Program-made: the position numbers and the translations under genes
Notes under the pieces: model-generated
Database searches by the model: none
The model's input: the letters and a program-made list of their open reading frames with translations, nothing else
What the model was told of the DNA's origin: nothing
In this document: in pieces, positions 7,855 to 16,652 of the stretch
How positions within the stretch are numbered: the first letter of the stretch is position 1
Layout: each line of letters starts with the position of its first letter
From: Virgibacillus_F necropolis_A
GTDB taxonomy: Bacteria; Bacillota; Bacilli; Bacillales; Amphibacillaceae
Direction of reading: 5' to 3'
NCBI RefSeq assembly: GCF_044793635.1
Contig: NZ_CP084992.1
Coordinates: 744,001-808,000, forward strand
DNA length: 64,000 nt

Positions 7855-8007
7855 TTATTTCTTTTGGTTATTATAGTGATGAATTGCTTTATTATTATGC
7901 AATTGATCTTCTACAACACCACTCTGATAACTCTCAAATAATTGGTTCTGTACCACAGCAATGCCTTTTTTATCTTCACGCAGTGTTTGTGTTTGTTTCT
8001 TTCCCAA
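7855..8007 (-). CDS. Small hydrophilic protein (50 aa), unrecognised
   Basis: A 50-residue protein starting at a TTG (8007) with GGAGGTG six bases upstream; the longer frame from an ATG at 8037 lacks such a site. The product (GKKQTQTLREDKKGIAVVQN, then a QLFESYQSGVVEDQL stretch and a His/Asn/Lys-rich end) is charged, with no signal or membrane segment. The composition resembles small Bacillaceae proteins of the sporulation or starvation type, but I do not recognise a family. The excellent ribosome-binding site is the main evidence. It is divergent from the UspA gene. Confidence 0.6.
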   Translation of the reverse strand: MGKKQTQTLREDKKGIAVVQNQLFESYQSGVVEDQLHNNKAIHHYNNQKK

Positions 8008-8141
8008 TAGTATCACCTCCAAGTTTAGTTTGTCCATAAAGTGTTTACATTTGTACTTTAATTTTTTCCAATTAGAATGCGGATTGATTATTTTTATTAG
8101 AAAAAGGGTATATAATGAAAAAAAGAAGGGGGAACTGAAAA

Positions 8142-8576
8142 ATGGATTTTGAATACAGAGATATTGTTGTAGCCGTCGATGGATCAGATGCCTCTGAAGT
8201 AGCCTTTAAAAAATCATTAGACATCGTAAAAAGAAATAATTCCAGACTCATCCTAGCCCATGTTGTCGATTCCAGAACATTTGCTACAGCGGAGGCATAT
8301 GACAGGACATTAGCCGAAAGAGCAGAAGATTATGCGAAAGAGCTTATTGATGGGTATATGGAAAAAGCAAAAGCAGCTGGTGTTAGTGATATTGTAAGAT
8401 GTATTGAATATGGATCACCGAAAGTCAAAATCGCTAAAGAAATTGCACCAAGCTTTAATGCAGATTTAATAATATGTGGTGCTACTGGTATGAGTACAGT
8501 GGAGCGGTTCTTCATTGGTAGTGTATCTGAAAATATTACACGCTATGCAAAATGTGATGTTTTAGTTGTCAGATAA
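8142..8576 (+). CDS. Universal stress protein, UspA family
   Basis: A 144-residue single-domain UspA protein. The N-terminal strand DIVVAVDGSDASEVAFKKSL and the C-terminal ATP-binding signature (GATGMSTVERFF, then GSVSENIT: G-2x-G-9x-GS) indicate the nucleotide-binding subclass. The family helps survival under starvation or stress by unclear means. RBS AAGGGGG precedes the ATG. The upstream GGGTATATAATG could be part of a sigma-A or sigma-B promoter, but no convincing -35 was fixed. A strong terminator follows directly. Confidence 0.93.
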   Translation: MDFEYRDIVVAVDGSDASEVAFKKSLDIVKRNNSRLILAHVVDSRTFATAEAYDRTLAERAEDYAKELIDGYMEKAKAAGVSDIVRCIEYGSPKVKIAKEIAPSFNADLIICGATGMSTVERFFIGSVSENITRYAKCDVLVVR

Positions 8577-8580
8577 AAAT

Positions 8581-8615
8581 AACGTGGACTGCATGGGCAG
8601 TCCACGTTATTTTTG
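8581..8615 (+). terminator. Terminator of the UspA gene
   Basis: AACGTGGACTGC pairs with GCAGTCCACGTT around ATGG, followed by ATTTTTG. Confidence 0.9.
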
Positions 8616-8619
8616 TTGT

Positions 8620-8645
8620 TCTAGCTCCGCGGGCAAGCTTTTCTT
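8620..8645 (-). repeat. Collapsed remnant of repeat family A
   Basis: CTAGCTCC directly followed by GCGGGCAAGCTTTTCTT reproduces only the two outer ends of family A (CTAGCTCCAGCGCC and GGGCGCTTGCGCTTTTCTT), with the interior gone. Confidence 0.45.
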
Positions 8646-8647
8646 GT

Positions 8648-9157
8648 CTATATATCCTTTTGTATTTCATGAACTACATGAGAGAGTTCAGGTAAAATTA
8701 GCTTCTCCATTGCCAAACGAACTGCACCAGATGAACCAGGCATTGAAAAAACCGCGGTATGATTTGCTACACCTGCGATTGCTCTTGATAATATCGCAGC
8801 TGAACCAATATCTTCGGAATAACTGAGCGAACGAAAAAGTTCTCCAAATCCAGGTATTTCTTTATCAAGGAGTGCTTTAACCGTTTCAATCGTTACATCC
8901 CGATACGCTATTCCTGTTCCGCCATTGGTTAGAATAACGTCAATATCAGAATTTTCTTTTCCTGCATCAATTATATGCTTAATCGCAGTTTTCTCATCAG
9001 GAACAATCTCTTTAATTTCGATGTGATGTCCTTCCAATTCTAAAAGTTTTATAATTAACTGCCCACTTTTATCCGTACTAATTTCTCGCGTATCACTAAT
9101 AGTTATGACCATGCAATTCAGTCTTTTTTTTGATGCCTTGTGATCCTTTACTGACAC
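8648..9157 (-). CDS. moaB: Molybdenum cofactor biosynthesis protein MoaB
   Basis: A 169-residue MoaB/MogA-family protein that adenylylates or binds molybdopterin. Motifs are VITISDTRE near the N-terminus, LTNGGTGIAYRDVTIE (the GGTG loop) in the middle and FSMPGSSGAVRLAMEKLILPE near the C-terminus. The start is a GTG at 9157 with GGGGGAG upstream. It lies 34 bases upstream of nothing else on this strand except repeat debris, and follows ackA in the same direction as in B. subtilis, so it may be the last gene of a ytxK-ackA-moaB unit. No other molybdopterin gene is in the window. Confidence 0.95.
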   Translation of the reverse strand: MSVKDHKASKKRLNCMVITISDTREISTDKSGQLIIKLLELEGHHIEIKEIVPDEKTAIKHIIDAGKENSDIDVILTNGGTGIAYRDVTIETVKALLDKEIPGFGELFRSLSYSEDIGSAAILSRAIAGVANHTAVFSMPGSSGAVRLAMEKLILPELSHVVHEIQKDI

Positions 9158-9191
9158 TGCCTTCTCCCCCTTTATACGTTTACGCCACTAA

Positions 9192-10379
9192 TTACTTACT
9201 AGTTAATCGTACCGTATCTCTTGCAATCATGACCTCTTCATTAGTCGGAATCACAATTACTTTTACTGGAGAATGTGGATAGTTAATAAATGTTTCTTTC
9301 CCACGGATTTTATTTAGTGAAGGATTCCAATATACTCCCATAAATTCCAATCCCGTTAAGACCTTTTCGCGAATGATATCACTATTTTCACCAACACCTG
9401 CTGTGAAAATGATTGCATCTACCCCTGACATCCGTGCTGCATAAGAACCTAAATATTTATGAATTCTTGATGCAAAAACCTCTAACGCTAGTTCCGCACG
9501 ATCATTTGAGTCCGCCTGCTGCTCTATGTCACGTAAGTCACTTGAAAATCCTGATAATGCGAGCATTCCGCTTTTCATATTCAATACATTAAGTACCTCA
9601 TCAGCAGATTGACCTGTTTTTTCCATAATGTATGGAATTAAAGCAGGATCAATGTTTCCTGATCTTGTCCCCATTGTAACACCAGCAAGAGGCGTAAATC
9701 CCATTGATGTATCAATTGATTTCCCGTGTTCAATGGCAGCTATACTTGCCCCGTTACCTAAATGGCAGGAGATAAGCCGCAACTGATTAAGTGGAATCCC
9801 AATCAATTCTGATGCCCGTTCAGATACATATTTATGTGATGCTCCATGAAATCCATATTTACGGATTCCATACTTTTCATAATACTCATATGGCAAACTA
9901 TATAAATAGGATTTCTCTTCCATTGTTTGATGAAACGCCGTATCAAACACTGCTACCATAGGAACCTGTGGCAAAACCTCCTGAAAAGCTCGAATTCCGG
10001 TTAAGTTTGCAGGATTATGAAGCGGTGCTAAATCCGACACACTTTCTATTTCCTGCATTACTCTTTCCGTTATTACGACCGAATCAGTAAACTGCTCACC
10101 ACCGTGAACTACACGATGACCTATTGCACTAATATCGTTTAGCGATTGGATAATACCAGCAGCGGTTAGTTTATCCACCAATCGTCTAACAGCATCTTCA
10201 TGATTGGGAATATCGATAACTGTTTTATCCTTTTCACTGGCTACTTCGATTGTAAAAATAGAGTCCGCTAAACCAATTCGCTCAACTAATCCTTTTGTCA
10301 AAACTTTTTCAGTAGGCATTTGAATTAGTTGAAATTTTAATGAAGAACTGCCAGCATTAATTGCTAAAATTGTTTGCAT
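9192..10379 (-). CDS. ackA: Acetate kinase
   Basis: A 395-residue ASKHA-fold kinase making ATP and acetate from acetyl phosphate. ILAINAGSSSLKFQL at the N-terminus, GHRVVHGGEQF, FDTAFH, the phosphate-2 region ISCHLGNGASIAAI and the adenosine region IFTAGVGEN are intact. The ATG at 10379 is preferred over the upstream TTG because GGGAG lies nine bases before it. It is eight bases or so from the YtxK stop, so the two form an operon, as in B. subtilis. With AcuABC elsewhere in the window it marks acetate overflow metabolism. Confidence 0.97.
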   Translation of the reverse strand: MQTILAINAGSSSLKFQLIQMPTEKVLTKGLVERIGLADSIFTIEVASEKDKTVIDIPNHEDAVRRLVDKLTAAGIIQSLNDISAIGHRVVHGGEQFTDSVVITERVMQEIESVSDLAPLHNPANLTGIRAFQEVLPQVPMVAVFDTAFHQTMEEKSYLYSLPYEYYEKYGIRKYGFHGASHKYVSERASELIGIPLNQLRLISCHLGNGASIAAIEHGKSIDTSMGFTPLAGVTMGTRSGNIDPALIPYIMEKTGQSADEVLNVLNMKSGMLALSGFSSDLRDIEQQADSNDRAELALEVFASRIHKYLGSYAARMSGVDAIIFTAGVGENSDIIREKVLTGLEFMGVYWNPSLNKIRGKETFINYPHSPVKVIVIPTNEEVMIARDTVRLTSK

Positions 10380-10397
10380 AAGTAACAACTCCCTTCA

Positions 10398-11390
10398 TTA
10401 CTTTTCACTTTTCGTATAAGAAGCAAACCATGTATTCATTTGACCCAAAATATCCTCCATTGCTTTTGTATTCTTTAGGGAAGGAAGTTTTACAAGCAAA
10501 GGTTGTTTCGGTGCTTCTGTTTGCTGCCCTTTTTTCTGTAGCATTAATATACTTTTCGCATTATTTTTTGACTTAAATGTGCTCTCTGGTAAATGTAAAA
10601 CACCCATGATGTGCGCATGTTCATGAAGGTAGGCACGAAGTTTATCTGCCTGATCGCTCTCAAATAGAAATTCAGGGATTATAAAAATTAAATAACCACC
10701 CTCTTGCACATAGTTAATTCCTTGTTCTATAAAAAGGTGATGTGAATAAGAATGACCTTCGTCTGCACGTAATTGAAATTGATTTGCGTTTACATCGTCA
10801 GGATAATAACCGACAGGTAAATCAGCTACAACAACATCAACTGGATCAAGTAAGAATGGACGTAAACTATCTTGATGGAAAAAATCAACAGATAACTGTT
10901 GAAGATTTGCATTTAAAACGGCCAGCTTTATTAAAGTTTGATCAATCTCACTTCCGTATCCTATCGTTTCTTTACCTAAGTGATGAATTACGGTTGCTAA
11001 TAAATTGCCAGTCCCACTCGCCGGATCAAAGATTCGTACCTTGTCTTCCGTGTTCATTAGTTTACCTGCAAGATAACCTACTAAAAGTGCTATAGTATCA
11101 GGAGTCATAACATGTTGCTGTTGTGTAGAACCCTTCATACCCTTTAGTATTGCAAGCTGAATTGCCTTTCGAATTTCTTCTGATGAACAAGAAGGTAGAT
11201 CAATCTCCTTCAGTCGCTCTTGTATATTTTTTGTTAATAATAAATTCGTTTTATCGTTATAATCTTGTTCTAACAAACTTTCTAATGTTATTGCCAAACA
11301 ATCGAGGTAAGGTTCATCTTTTGCCTGTTGTATTTTTTCAGTTGTATGATCAATCCATTCAAATAATCGTTCAATCGGTGTATTGTTCAT
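10398..11390 (-). CDS. ytxK: YtxK, class I SAM-dependent methyltransferase-like
   Basis: A 330-residue protein resembling N6-adenine DNA methylases. The SAM-binding FDPASGTGNLLATV lies near residue 125. The catalytic-loop position reads VVADLPVGYY rather than the canonical NPPY, as in known YtxK proteins, so methyltransferase activity on DNA is doubtful. No restriction or specificity subunit is nearby. It is upstream of and cotranscribed with ackA. RBS GGAGG precedes the ATG. Confidence 0.9.
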   Translation of the reverse strand: MNNTPIERLFEWIDHTTEKIQQAKDEPYLDCLAITLESLLEQDYNDKTNLLLTKNIQERLKEIDLPSCSSEEIRKAIQLAILKGMKGSTQQQHVMTPDTIALLVGYLAGKLMNTEDKVRIFDPASGTGNLLATVIHHLGKETIGYGSEIDQTLIKLAVLNANLQQLSVDFFHQDSLRPFLLDPVDVVVADLPVGYYPDDVNANQFQLRADEGHSYSHHLFIEQGINYVQEGGYLIFIIPEFLFESDQADKLRAYLHEHAHIMGVLHLPESTFKSKNNAKSILMLQKKGQQTEAPKQPLLVKLPSLKNTKAMEDILGQMNTWFASYTKSEK

Positions 11391-11470
11391 TGTATTTCCT
11401 CCATTTCAACCTATTAAGCGTTTCTATTGTATCAAAAGCGAAGGGTAGATGTACAAATATATGGCACACT

Positions 11471-11504
11471 AAAAAACCCTTTCACTCATGAAGAGTAGAA
11501 GGGT
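11471..11504 (-). terminator. Terminator of tpx
   Basis: On the minus strand ACCCTT...ACTC pairs with GAGT...AAGGGT around TTCAT and runs into TTTTTTAG, 14 bases past the tpx stop codon. Confidence 0.8.
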
Positions 11505-11517
11505 CTCAGTATTACAT

Positions 11518-12018
11518 TTATTCAGCTATTTTTGCTGCATCAAGGGCTTTCTCATAATCGGGGTGGTTAGTCCCTTCCTTTACATATTCCACATATGTAA
11601 CAGTGTTACTTGAATCAACGACAAAAATTGCTCTAGCTAGTAACCGGAATTCCTGCATGAGAGCACCATACTTTTCACCAAAATCTGCTTTCTTATGGTC
11701 AGATAACAAGTCCAGATTTTCCACACTATTCTCTGCACCCCAACGCTTTTGTGCAAATGGTAAATCCATACTGATTGTGAGTACATGGGCATTTGCAAAT
11801 TCATTAGCTTCATCGTTAAATCGTTTCGTTTGCTCTGAACAAACACCTGTATCAATTGACGGTACGACACTTATTAATTTCACTTTACCTTCGTAATCAT
11901 CTAACGTAATTTCTGTTAAATCATTCGATAATACAGTGAAATTAGGCGCACTGTCCCCAACCTTAACTTCTGAACCTAATAGTGTTACAGGGTTTTGTTT
12001 AAAAGTTACATTTGCCAT
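11518..12018 (-). CDS. tpx: Thiol peroxidase Tpx
   Basis: A 166-residue atypical 2-Cys peroxiredoxin reducing hydroperoxides with thioredoxin. The peroxidatic cysteine is in PSIDTGVCSEQTKRFN; the usual resolving cysteine of Tpx in the later ISMDLPFAQKRWG segment is not seen here (the LSDH region follows directly). The N-terminus MANVTFKQNPVTLLG and length match the Bacillus protein. RBS GGGAGG precedes the ATG. It has its own terminator and is probably monocistronic. Confidence 0.94.
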   Translation of the reverse strand: MANVTFKQNPVTLLGSEVKVGDSAPNFTVLSNDLTEITLDDYEGKVKLISVVPSIDTGVCSEQTKRFNDEANEFANAHVLTISMDLPFAQKRWGAENSVENLDLLSDHKKADFGEKYGALMQEFRLLARAIFVVDSSNTVTYVEYVKEGTNHPDYEKALDAAKIAE

Positions 12019-12112
12019 ACTAACATTCCTCCCATTAATGGTTTTATCTCATTATGGATAATAAAACTGAACATGTCCATTATTTACCATTATACAAAAG
12101 GAATAATATAAT

Positions 12113-12604
12113 TTAAATAGAATAGTTTGAGTTAGATTGTTGATTCCCTTGATTGTTTTGGTTGTCATTTTGATTCCGTTGCTGCCTTTGGTTTTGATTA
12201 TTTTTGTTACCCTGTGAAGATTCCTTTAACATCTGCTGAATTTTTTCAACTACTTGTGGCGCAAAATCAATCATTTTTTCAAAAATATGAGTGTTTTCGT
12301 CTAAATGAACCATCTTAACGCCGTCTCTACTTACAATAAGAAAAGCGACTGGCGTAATTGATACTCCACCACCACTACCCCCACCAAAAGGTAATTCAGA
12401 TTCCGAATCACTTGATCCGCCTGACGACTTTGGCTGGAACTCACTTCCACCTGCTGCAAATCCAAAGCCTACCTTGGAAACTGGTATAATAATACTTCCA
12501 TCAGGAGATTCAACTGGATCTCCAATAATTGTATTTACTTCAATCATGTCTTTTATATTTTCCATAGCTGTTGTCATTAACCCTTGAATTGGATGTTCAC
12601 TCAT
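12113..12604 (-). CDS. ytfJ: GerW family sporulation/germination protein YtfJ
   Basis: A 163-residue member of the GerW (YtfJ) family, made in sporulating cells and required for normal L-alanine germination in B. subtilis. The N-terminus HPIQGLMTTAMENIKDMIEV and GDPVESPDGSIIIPVSKVGF are diagnostic. A Gly/Ser-rich loop (about 78-105) and an Asn/Gln-rich low-complexity tail (about 137-160) follow. RBS GGAAG precedes the ATG. The start abuts the ytfI stop, indicating translational coupling. Confidence 0.95.
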   Translation of the reverse strand: MSEHPIQGLMTTAMENIKDMIEVNTIIGDPVESPDGSIIIPVSKVGFGFAAGGSEFQPKSSGGSSDSESELPFGGGSGGGVSITPVAFLIVSRDGVKMVHLDENTHIFEKMIDFAPQVVEKIQQMLKESSQGNKNNQNQRQQRNQNDNQNNQGNQQSNSNYSI

Positions 12605-13213
12605 TTAGATCTTCCTTTCGCGTAATTTAATGGTAATCTCTTCTTGTTTGGATAACGACCTTAGAATTTTTAATCCGCCTAAAATAGCATGACCAACTCG
12701 GATTGAGAATTTCATGTCTATTTCAGAATTGAATAGTTTATGCTGAAAGTATGGTATAACATTCACATGAAAGGAACAGGCAACATGACTAGCTTCCCTA
12801 AGGAAAGCTATCACTAATCCCTTAATGGACCATACACCTCCAGATAACATTCCAGTACTACTAGCTTCTCCAGCACCTACATTTGTATGCCAATGCAATT
12901 TGTGAATAGACAATTTCTTTAGTACCCAAGAAATACTTGGAGTCGTTTCTTTTATTGTTTTCAAAAAAAATTTCACCTCTTGTAACAGGTCCGAAAAACC
13001 ATCTGCATTCTTTACTATTTCAAGGAAAGAATGGTGCTTATTTTCATCTGAACGAATGTCTTTTCTATATAGAGGTATTTTTAACAAATAAATATGTATG
13101 GAACCTTGCTGTTTATCATTTATAAAAGAATAATTAACGGTCACATATATTTTTGTAAGTAGCAACACAATAATCAATACACAAAAAAGACCAAAACCTA
13201 TCAGCCATACCAT
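12605..13213 (-). CDS. ytfI: DUF2953 protein YtfI
   Basis: A 202-residue protein with one N-terminal membrane helix (about residues 2-24), then a basic soluble DUF2953 domain. Function is unknown, but the partnership with ytfJ is conserved. The ATG at 13213 is preferred over the GTG at 13225 because AGGGGTG then sits at normal distance. Stop and ytfJ start are adjacent, so the two form one operon. In B. subtilis yteJ and sppA lie between this pair and ppnKB; they are missing here. Confidence 0.88.
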   Translation of the reverse strand: MVWLIGFGLFCVLIIVLLLTKIYVTVNYSFINDKQQGSIHIYLLKIPLYRKDIRSDENKHHSFLEIVKNADGFSDLLQEVKFFLKTIKETTPSISWVLKKLSIHKLHWHTNVGAGEASSTGMLSGGVWSIKGLVIAFLREASHVACSFHVNVIPYFQHKLFNSEIDMKFSIRVGHAILGGLKILRSLSKQEEITIKLRERKI

Positions 13214-13357
13214 TAGATCTAACACCCCTAGTCAAATGACTATTTAATTTAGTATTTAACTTCTTTCAAATTTTATACAGAAGAACTATGGATAGGATTT
13301 AAGAGATAAAAATGGTAAAGTGTGTATATGAAATGCTAGTTAGAGGAGGATGACCAC

Positions 13358-14158
13358 ATGTCATATCGTAGAAATATTTATTTTTATTATCCGAATGAAA
13401 GTAATCTTACAAATAAATTACAGCCATTATTTGATTTAGCAAAACAAAATGACTTTACTATAATAGACGACCCTAAAGACGCCAATATTATTGTAAGCAT
13501 CGGTGGCGATGGGGCTTTCATACAAGCAGTTCGGAAAACCGGTTTCCGGCAGGATTGCCTTTACACAGGTATAACACGTTCAGATGAAGCTGGATTATAT
13601 TGTGATTTCAACTTAGAAAACTTTGATGAAATGCTTCATGTAATGATTAACGAGGAAATGGAGGTACGTCGCTTCCCTGTGATTAATGTAAATATTAACG
13701 GGGAAACCGACTTCAATTGCTTGAATGAGATGAGTATTCGTTCTACAATCATCAAAACTATCGTGATTGACGTTAAAATTGATGATAACCACTTCGAAAC
13801 CTTCCGAGGTGATGGACTTATCGTCGCAACTCCAACGGGTAGTACAGGTTATAATAAATCAACAAGTGGAGCCGTAGTTGACCCAAAGATTCCATGCTTC
13901 CAGGTTTCAGAGCTAGCATCTTTAAATAATAATCGATATCGCACGCTTGGATCTTCCTTTATTTTAGATAAGGACCGTAAGCTAACGCTAGATATTGCAC
14001 AGGACGGTAACGATTATCCTATTATTGGATTAGATAATGAAGCACATCCAATGCGACAAATGAAAACTATAACCGTAACACTTAGTAACAAAGTAATTAA
14101 AACTGTAAAACTAAAAAACAACTCCTACTGGGATCGTGTAAAACGAACCTTTTTATAA
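13358..14158 (+). CDS. ppnKB: NAD kinase 2
   Basis: A 266-residue NAD kinase that phosphorylates NAD to NADP. The GGDG motif is in SIGGDGAFIQAV (near residue 48), the NE/S motif in LNEMSIRS, and the nucleotide-binding loop in TPTGSTGYNKS near residue 163. It corresponds to B. subtilis YtdI (NadF2/PpnKB), the second NAD kinase; the primary paralogue is not in this window. RBS GAGGAGG precedes the ATG. The downstream gap is filled by a family B element. Confidence 0.95.
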   Translation: MSYRRNIYFYYPNESNLTNKLQPLFDLAKQNDFTIIDDPKDANIIVSIGGDGAFIQAVRKTGFRQDCLYTGITRSDEAGLYCDFNLENFDEMLHVMINEEMEVRRFPVINVNINGETDFNCLNEMSIRSTIIKTIVIDVKIDDNHFETFRGDGLIVATPTGSTGYNKSTSGAVVDPKIPCFQVSELASLNNNRYRTLGSSFILDKDRKLTLDIAQDGNDYPIIGLDNEAHPMRQMKTITVTLSNKVIKTVKLKNNSYWDRVKRTFL

Positions 14159-14587
14159 AGCTGTTTTCGTAAAGATTGTTGCTTTTGAGAGAATAGATAT
14201 ATATTGCGACGTAACCAAAAATCATGTTCAGTGCCCTGCGACCGCTACGGAAAAATCACTACGCTTTCCGCGGGCTTGCGCTGAGCCTCCTCGATCGCAA
14301 AGAACGCTCACTGCGGGGTCTCATCACTTCGCTTTCCCGCAGGAGTCTCCGTGTTTTTCCTTCGCTAGGGTCAGCTCATAACTTCAGTGATTGGAGCTGC
14401 GGGTAGTCGACTCCTGCGGGAGGAAAGGCATAGGTGAGACCCCGGAGCGCGGAGCGCGAGGAGGCTCACCAGCCACCCGCGGAAATCGACTACCCGCAGC
14501 GGAAATCACGTTTCTGTTACATCGCAGTTTATTTCCGGAGCGGTACGCTATGACGCAGTTTATATCAACTATGAAGATGAAAAAGAA
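14159..14587 (+). mobile_element. Family B MITE-like element, copy 1 (right end degraded)
   Basis: The left end GCTGTTTTCGTAAAGATTGT is the terminal repeat seen at both ends of the intact copy at 45996-46427. The GC-rich core (CTTTCCGCGGGCTTGCGCTGAGCCTCCTCG and its return arm) and the right flank TATATCAACTATGAAGATG are present, but the right terminal repeat is lost next to the ytcJ terminator. No supported protein; short frames in it arise from the palindromic GC-rich core. Confidence 0.75.
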
Positions 14588-14589
14588 AA

Positions 14590-14621
14590 AATCCTTACTA
14601 CAAACTTAGTAGTAAGGATTT
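14590..14621 (-). terminator. Terminator of ytcJ overlapping its stop codon
   Basis: AATCCTTACTAC pairs with GTAGTAAGGATT around the stop codon bases, followed on the minus strand by TTTTTTCTTTTTC. Confidence 0.85.
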
Positions 14622-16207
14622 CTTTTATAGACAATTTCACCATCAATGACCGTCATGTATATGTCAATTTCATGGATTTGTTCCGGATCTACTTGGAAAA
14701 TATCTTCCTCCAAAATCGTAAAATCTGCAGCATATCCCTCAATCAATCTTCCACGCGTTGATTCTTGATTTATCGCATATGCACTTCCATGTGTATAGAT
14801 ATGGATTGCCTCATAAACAGATAATGATTCTTCAGGATTATAGACCTTACCGTCATAAGATGCTTTTCGAAGGATTGCCGCCTGTATTCCTAATAAAGGA
14901 CTTACCTCTTCAATTGGTGCATCAGAGCTTCCTGCACAGTGAACACTCTGGTCAATCATTGTTTTCCATGCATATGCAAGCTTTAATCTTTCTTCGCCTA
15001 AACGGTCAATTGCCCATGGAAAATCAGACGTTACAAATAAAGGCTGGATATCAACTGCAACGGGTAATATTTTTAACAACTCTAGTGCACGTTCGTTTAG
15101 GATTTGCCCATGAATAAGTCGATCCCTGCGTCCATTCGATAGTGGATTACGATTTATTATTTTCAGTACCTCTTCGGCAGCTCGATCGCCTATTGCATGG
15201 ACCGCGATGGGTAGTCCGTGGTTCCTAGCTTCTTTGACAACCTTCTCAAGATTCTCTAAGCTAAGAATCGCTACCCCGTTATTGCCGGGATCATCACTGT
15301 ACTCTTCTGTTAACCATGCAGTTCTTCCTCCAATAGCACCATCAGCAAAGATCTTTATGGCACCTAACTCCACATAATCCGTACCATCTAACCAACCGAG
15401 GTTTTGATTAAACATATCTTGGATAACTTCATGATGCACCAGTAAATGCGCTTTAAATTTTTTATTTATACCATCTATTCCATCGATAAATGCACGATAG
15501 GTTTTATCAAAGCTACCGTAATAACTTAAATCTTCACTATGGCCTCCAACTAAACCTTTTGATACCAAGTCATCTACCGCAATTTCGATAACCTTTTGTA
15601 AATAGTCCTTCGAAACACTTGGTAGGGATTTCTTGATTAAATCTTGTGCTGTATCAAGGAAATAACCAGTTATATCATTGTTATCATCTCGAACAATTAT
15701 TCCGCCCTGAGGATCAGACGTATCCTTTTTAACGTTAGATAAATCGATTGCATGTGAATTTGCCAAAAGTGCATGGCGACATACACGCGTTAGCATGAGC
15801 GGATTATTGGGACAAATCTCATCTAACTCTGATCGATGTATAATAACAGGGTCTTCCCATTGATTTTCATTCCAGCCCTCGCCGATTAACCATTCACCTT
15901 CTGATAAATTTGCAGTTCGATTCCGTAGAGCCTCTTTTACCTCGTCTGCCGATTTTAATTGTGACAAATCGAGCCTTAGAAGCTTTTCACCGTGCATTAA
16001 AATATGTAAATGGCTATCAATAAATCCCGGTAACATTGTTTTTCCTTGCAGGTTAATTTCGTTTTCAATACTGTTAAAATAGGTGTGATATATCTTTTCG
16101 TATGTACCAACCGCAACGATTTTATCATTTTCTGTATAAACCGCTTCAACCGCATCCCCTTCATGTTGCATCGTATATATATGACCACCAAACCATAAAT
16201 CCCCCAT
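14606..16207 (-). CDS. ytcJ: YtcJ-like metal-dependent amidohydrolase
   Basis: A 533-residue amidohydrolase-superfamily protein. An N-terminal beta-sandwich strand (ADFTILEE-type, completed at the C-terminus) flanks the TIM barrel. Metal-binding motifs are GFIDSHLHILMHG near residue 70, IKIFADGAIG, AVHAIGDRA and HCAGSSDAPIEE. Substrate is unknown; relatives hydrolyse N-acyl or cyclic amides. The ATG at 16207 is chosen over 16228 because GGGGGATG is eight bases upstream. Cytoplasmic, apparently monocistronic, with a terminator overlapping the stop codon. Confidence 0.9.
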   Translation of the reverse strand: MGDLWFGGHIYTMQHEGDAVEAVYTENDKIVAVGTYEKIYHTYFNSIENEINLQGKTMLPGFIDSHLHILMHGEKLLRLDLSQLKSADEVKEALRNRTANLSEGEWLIGEGWNENQWEDPVIIHRSELDEICPNNPLMLTRVCRHALLANSHAIDLSNVKKDTSDPQGGIIVRDDNNDITGYFLDTAQDLIKKSLPSVSKDYLQKVIEIAVDDLVSKGLVGGHSEDLSYYGSFDKTYRAFIDGIDGINKKFKAHLLVHHEVIQDMFNQNLGWLDGTDYVELGAIKIFADGAIGGRTAWLTEEYSDDPGNNGVAILSLENLEKVVKEARNHGLPIAVHAIGDRAAEEVLKIINRNPLSNGRRDRLIHGQILNERALELLKILPVAVDIQPLFVTSDFPWAIDRLGEERLKLAYAWKTMIDQSVHCAGSSDAPIEEVSPLLGIQAAILRKASYDGKVYNPEESLSVYEAIHIYTHGSAYAINQESTRGRLIEGYAADFTILEEDIFQVDPEQIHEIDIYMTVIDGEIVYKRNPYY

Positions 16208-16289
16208 AATACATCCCCCTTCCAGCATGATACATATCTATGTATTAGTTAATAATTTACCACTTTATCACACCTAATAAAAGGAATAT

Positions 16290-16320
16290 AAAAAAGCTAC
16301 CTCAAATTTTGAGGTAGCTC
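16290..16320 (-). terminator. Terminator of the SASP gene
   Basis: On the minus strand GAGCTACCTCAAA pairs with TTTGAGGTAGCTT and is followed by a T tract. Confidence 0.9.
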
Positions 16321-16344
16321 GTTGCCAAATTATTATATTTTTAA

Positions 16345-16539
16345 TTACTTTCCACCAAATTGTTGCTCAGCCATTTGTACAAGGCGTTTTGTGATTTCTC
16401 CTCCAACTGAACCGTTTGAACGAGAAGTTGTGTCAGCACCAAGGCTTACACCAAATTCTTGTGCGATCTCATATTTCATTTGATCAAGAGCTTGTTGTAC
16501 ACCAGGCACTACTAATTGGTTTGAATTGTTGTTAGCCAT
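16345..16539 (-). CDS. sspA: Alpha/beta-type small acid-soluble spore protein
   Basis: A 64-residue DNA-binding spore protein that coats and protects forespore DNA. Conserved segments are NQLVVPGVQQALDQMKYEIA, the germination-protease site region EIAQEFGV, and GSVGGEITKRLVQMAE. Its position next to thiI matches B. subtilis sspA. RBS GGAGGTG precedes the ATG. A strong terminator follows, fitting a monocistronic forespore transcript. Presence marks the organism as spore-forming. Confidence 0.96.
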   Translation of the reverse strand: MANNNSNQLVVPGVQQALDQMKYEIAQEFGVSLGADTTSRSNGSVGGEITKRLVQMAEQQFGGK

Positions 16540-16652
16540 ATGTCAATTCACCTCCTTGATAATTTTATATTGTGTCAGAAGGAGGTAAACCATTCATGAA
16601 ATAAGATGGTAGATGTTGTAAGAATTATGTGAGCCCCGGTAAAATAAATTCC

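Noticed and set aside
11420..11434. Possible cre box before ytxK-ackA (AGAAACGCTTAA)
   Set aside because: Four of the conserved positions fail; too weak although ackA is CcpA-controlled in B. subtilis.
14224..14609. Open frames of 60-72 codons in the GC-rich gap after ppnKB
   Set aside because: They arise from the palindromic core of the family B element; Arg/Ser/Leu-rich composition and no ribosome site.
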